This document shows, piece after piece, positions 61,861 through 64,000 of a stretch of DNA of 64,000 nt. Position 1 is the first letter of the stretch. Every line of letters starts with the position of its first letter. The position numbers and the translations under genes are program-made. The stretch spans positions 258,820-322,819 of the forward strand of contig CAUYUJ010014271.1 in NCBI GenBank assembly GCA_963575745.1, given 5' to 3'. The notes under the pieces were generated by a model. It searched no databases. It was not told the origin of the DNA and worked only from the letters and a program-made list of their open reading frames with translations. This DNA comes from Prorocentrum cordatum (Eukaryota > Sar > Dinophyceae > Prorocentrales > Prorocentraceae).

Positions 61861-64000
61861 ACTGCAAGGTTGCTCTGCTCTGGGTTATTTTCGTTGTTTT
61901 CGCACGCAACGCCTCACACCTGAAGTCCCATGGGTCCCCGTACGCGGTTCAAGGCATTATGTCCATGGCCATGCCCAGTATGGGTCCCATACTGTTTTCG
62001 CGATGCCAGAAACTCGGACTGGCGAAGAAGCCACAGTGGCGCGCGCCCGTGCGGCAGGCCGACCCGCGCCGCGCAGCCCCGCGGCCGCGACCGCGCCAAA
62101 ACCCAACGCGTTTAACCTGGTGCGTGCCCCATCGGGGTTCATGTTGCCCTATCCCCCCATCCCTGCTCGGGCGCATGCACCTGCGATTTCTCGTCGACGG
62201 GCTACTCGCCTCATCTGACTTCTGGACTTCCTCGCTGCATCTCCCCTTCCTCATCTTCTTCCTCTCTTGCACCCGAAGCCCCTCCTCGTTTCCAGGGCCC
62301 CGTGCCCGTCTTTTTAACTGCAGTTGACTCTGGCGGAGTCACGTCTGCTCGCCATTCGTTGTCATCGCCTCCAGAGTCCGCGCGGAACTCAGTCCATCCC
62401 GTCCAAGGCCCACGCAACTTCACCTCGCCTTGTATCCCAATGGCCATTGATATCATCAGTCTCGCCAGCTTCCTACTTTAACGTATGGGCCCGTCCCTCA
62501 TTGCTCATTCGTTTTTGCGCGCGAGCCCAGATGTCTCTAGACGCGGACTTTTGGCCGTGGGTTCGCGATGATGTCGAATGGCAAACTCGTCCTTACATGC
62601 CCAAATGTCTCTCTATGGGTCCTCCCTCTTCTTGTCCTGCCCGGCGCCGTCGGGCCCCGCCCTCGCTTGGGCCGCTGCTAATATGTCCCGAATGCTCGAA
62701 CCGTCTCGTCCGCTACACCCGGCAGCTCTTCCTCGACATTCTGGGCCGCGCCGCTCAAGCGCGGCATCTCCCCCGGACGCGGCTGCGCAGCCATGGCGCC
62801 CCGGCGCGCTTTCAACGGTCGAATCTCGGTCGGGCACTGCCGTGGGAAATATTGCCCTGGCGACGCCCGCTCCAAGTCCGCTGGGGCCGAGTTGCCCGGG
62901 CGACCATTCCACGCTGGCAGCGCTGGCTAGATTCCGCCGCCCCCCCGCGCACCCCCTGAATTCCCCGCGCGCCTCAAAGCGCGGGGTGCGATGGCCGCGC
63001 CCCGAGCGTCGATGACCCCCGTCTTGCGCTGAGGTCGCTGCCCCCTTCTTAGGGGGGTCTTTAGATGCGCGGCGCGCCACCCCCCGGCGCGGGCGGCGCA
63101 TATTTGGGCGCGCGCCCATCGGCGCCTCTAATGGGCCGTCTCTCACGCGGCGTCAATAGCGAACTTGTCGAGGGAGGAAAACGCGCAAGCCGCTGGCGAA
63201 CATGCGAGCGAGCGCGTACTTGTCGCCCAAGGCGCTCTGAAACGTGCCGATCCGTCTGCGCGCGGCCCGCGCCACCGCGTCGACGCCGCCGCGCGCTTGA
63301 AAATCTCCGACAAGGCTCACGCCCACTCCCAAACTTATGTCAGTCCGACGGCGCCCTCGAGCGCTGTAATGGATGGCCCGCCGCCATATCCGAGGATTAC
63401 TCTCTCGTGGCCACTCGAAGTCACATCCCAGACTGCCTTCATCGAATGAAGGTTCACTCCTCATGTAAAGCGCAGCCCCAGGTTAACTTGGCACCCTGGC
63501 AGCGAATAGCTACTTGTGGTTGTTATTTGCCCTTGCTCTTCGCCCTCGCCATTTTGCCGCTGAACCGCATGGGCATCGATCGAGATCGCGGGCGCCCCTC
63601 GCGCCCGCGCGGCCCCCCCTTGCCATCCTCCCCGCGCGGCGGGGGCGCCGACTCTGGCATGGTGGGTGAGCTCTGTCGCGCGACTCGGATGCCTCTCTGC
63701 CGGGCCTCCCACGCGACTGACTCTCTCGGGCGTTTCAGCCTCGGCCCCTGCGAGCGCGCCCTCCGCGGCACTTAACTTGCCACCCCCGCCCTCGCCCTCC
63801 CGGTCGCCGCCCAAACTCATGGCAGCAAGACTTTGGTCGGAGCTCGCGGGCTCATCCGGACTCGGTAGAACATGTCCGATATGCGAATTCCCTGCCCCGG
63901 AAACCCTCGCGTCTTTCGTCGCCGCCGCTATGTTCCACTACCTTCCGCGCCTCCCCCTGACTCGCAACCCTTTTTTCTGTGGCCGGCATGGTAGACTGGT
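61861..64000. other. No recognised gene; GC-rich to window end
   Basis: Frames of up to 236 codons on both strands (for example 62324-62959 plus and 63065-63775 plus) look compositional, and none carries a motif I can name. Small GC hairpins occur (CCCCGCGC...GCGCGGGG at 62963-62986). Confidence 0.35.

Noticed and set aside
62963-62986. 8-bp GC hairpin as a transcription terminator
   Set aside because: Too short, with no downstream T run; such hairpins are expected by chance in this composition and terminators of that type are bacterial.
62324-63775. Several 200-codon frames at the window end
   Set aside because: Open on both strands at once in GC-rich DNA, with no motifs and no preferred start context.

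Overview
This window looks like nuclear DNA of a dinoflagellate. The evidence is high GC content, no recognisable intact host gene in 64 kb, dense simple-sequence tracts (mainly GGA/TCC, GAC/GTC and TG), and many decayed non-LTR retrotransposons of the kind common in dinoflagellate genomes. A Prorocentrum-like high-GC species is possible, but the sequence does not prove it. Nothing indicates a bacterial, viral or organellar origin: there are no operons, rRNA, tRNA or CRISPR arrays. All functional names are read from protein motifs by eye, without a database search.

The interpretable genes all belong to retroelements. Element A (minus strand, about 50.1-56.7 kb) is a nearly complete LINE. ORF1 has a Cys-rich finger and coiled coil. 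ORF2 has an APE-type endonuclease, reverse transcriptase (RT), a CCHC-like finger, RNase H and a Cys-rich tail. ORF1 and ORF2 share one reading frame and are separated by a single UGA in a leaky UGA-CUAG context. ORF2 is also broken by a +1 shift at an A7 run. Element B (minus, about 24.4-29.4 kb) is a different LINE type with endonuclease, RT, two zinc fingers and a long unassigned tail, broken by about five frame changes. Element C (plus, 21.3-23.0 kb) is an RT fragment interrupted by a microsatellite. Element D (plus, 5.1-10.6 kb) is a badly decayed LINE with ORF1, endonuclease and RNase H. Element G (minus, 0.1-2.1 kb) is an RNase H end with a TCC array inside. Element E (minus, about 44.7-45.2 kb) is a possible LINE C-terminus. 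A Ty1/copia relic (minus, about 59.1-60.6 kb) retains RT and RNase H signatures.

The rest is structured repeats. A composite repeat, made of a TCC tract, a short conserved spacer and an 83-bp tandem satellite, recurs at about 29.6, 39.6 and 57.1 kb in the same orientation. At least five short foldback/MITE-like families with long terminal inverted repeats (TIRs) occur at 17.2, 23.5, 32.2, 33.6, 33.9, 34.0, 37.1 and 47.6 kb, four of them packed into 32.2-34.2 kb. Heptamer GTCGRYC arrays occupy 35.2-36.5 kb. There are also perfect palindromes and hairpins at 11.3, 17.1 and 49.2 kb, and several degenerate minisatellites.

LINEs A and B both sit beside GGA/TCC tracts, and A is bracketed by them. 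This suggests either preferential insertion into this microsatellite or co-mobilisation with it. The most testable new idea is the readthrough-coupled ORF1-UGA-ORF2 design of element A.
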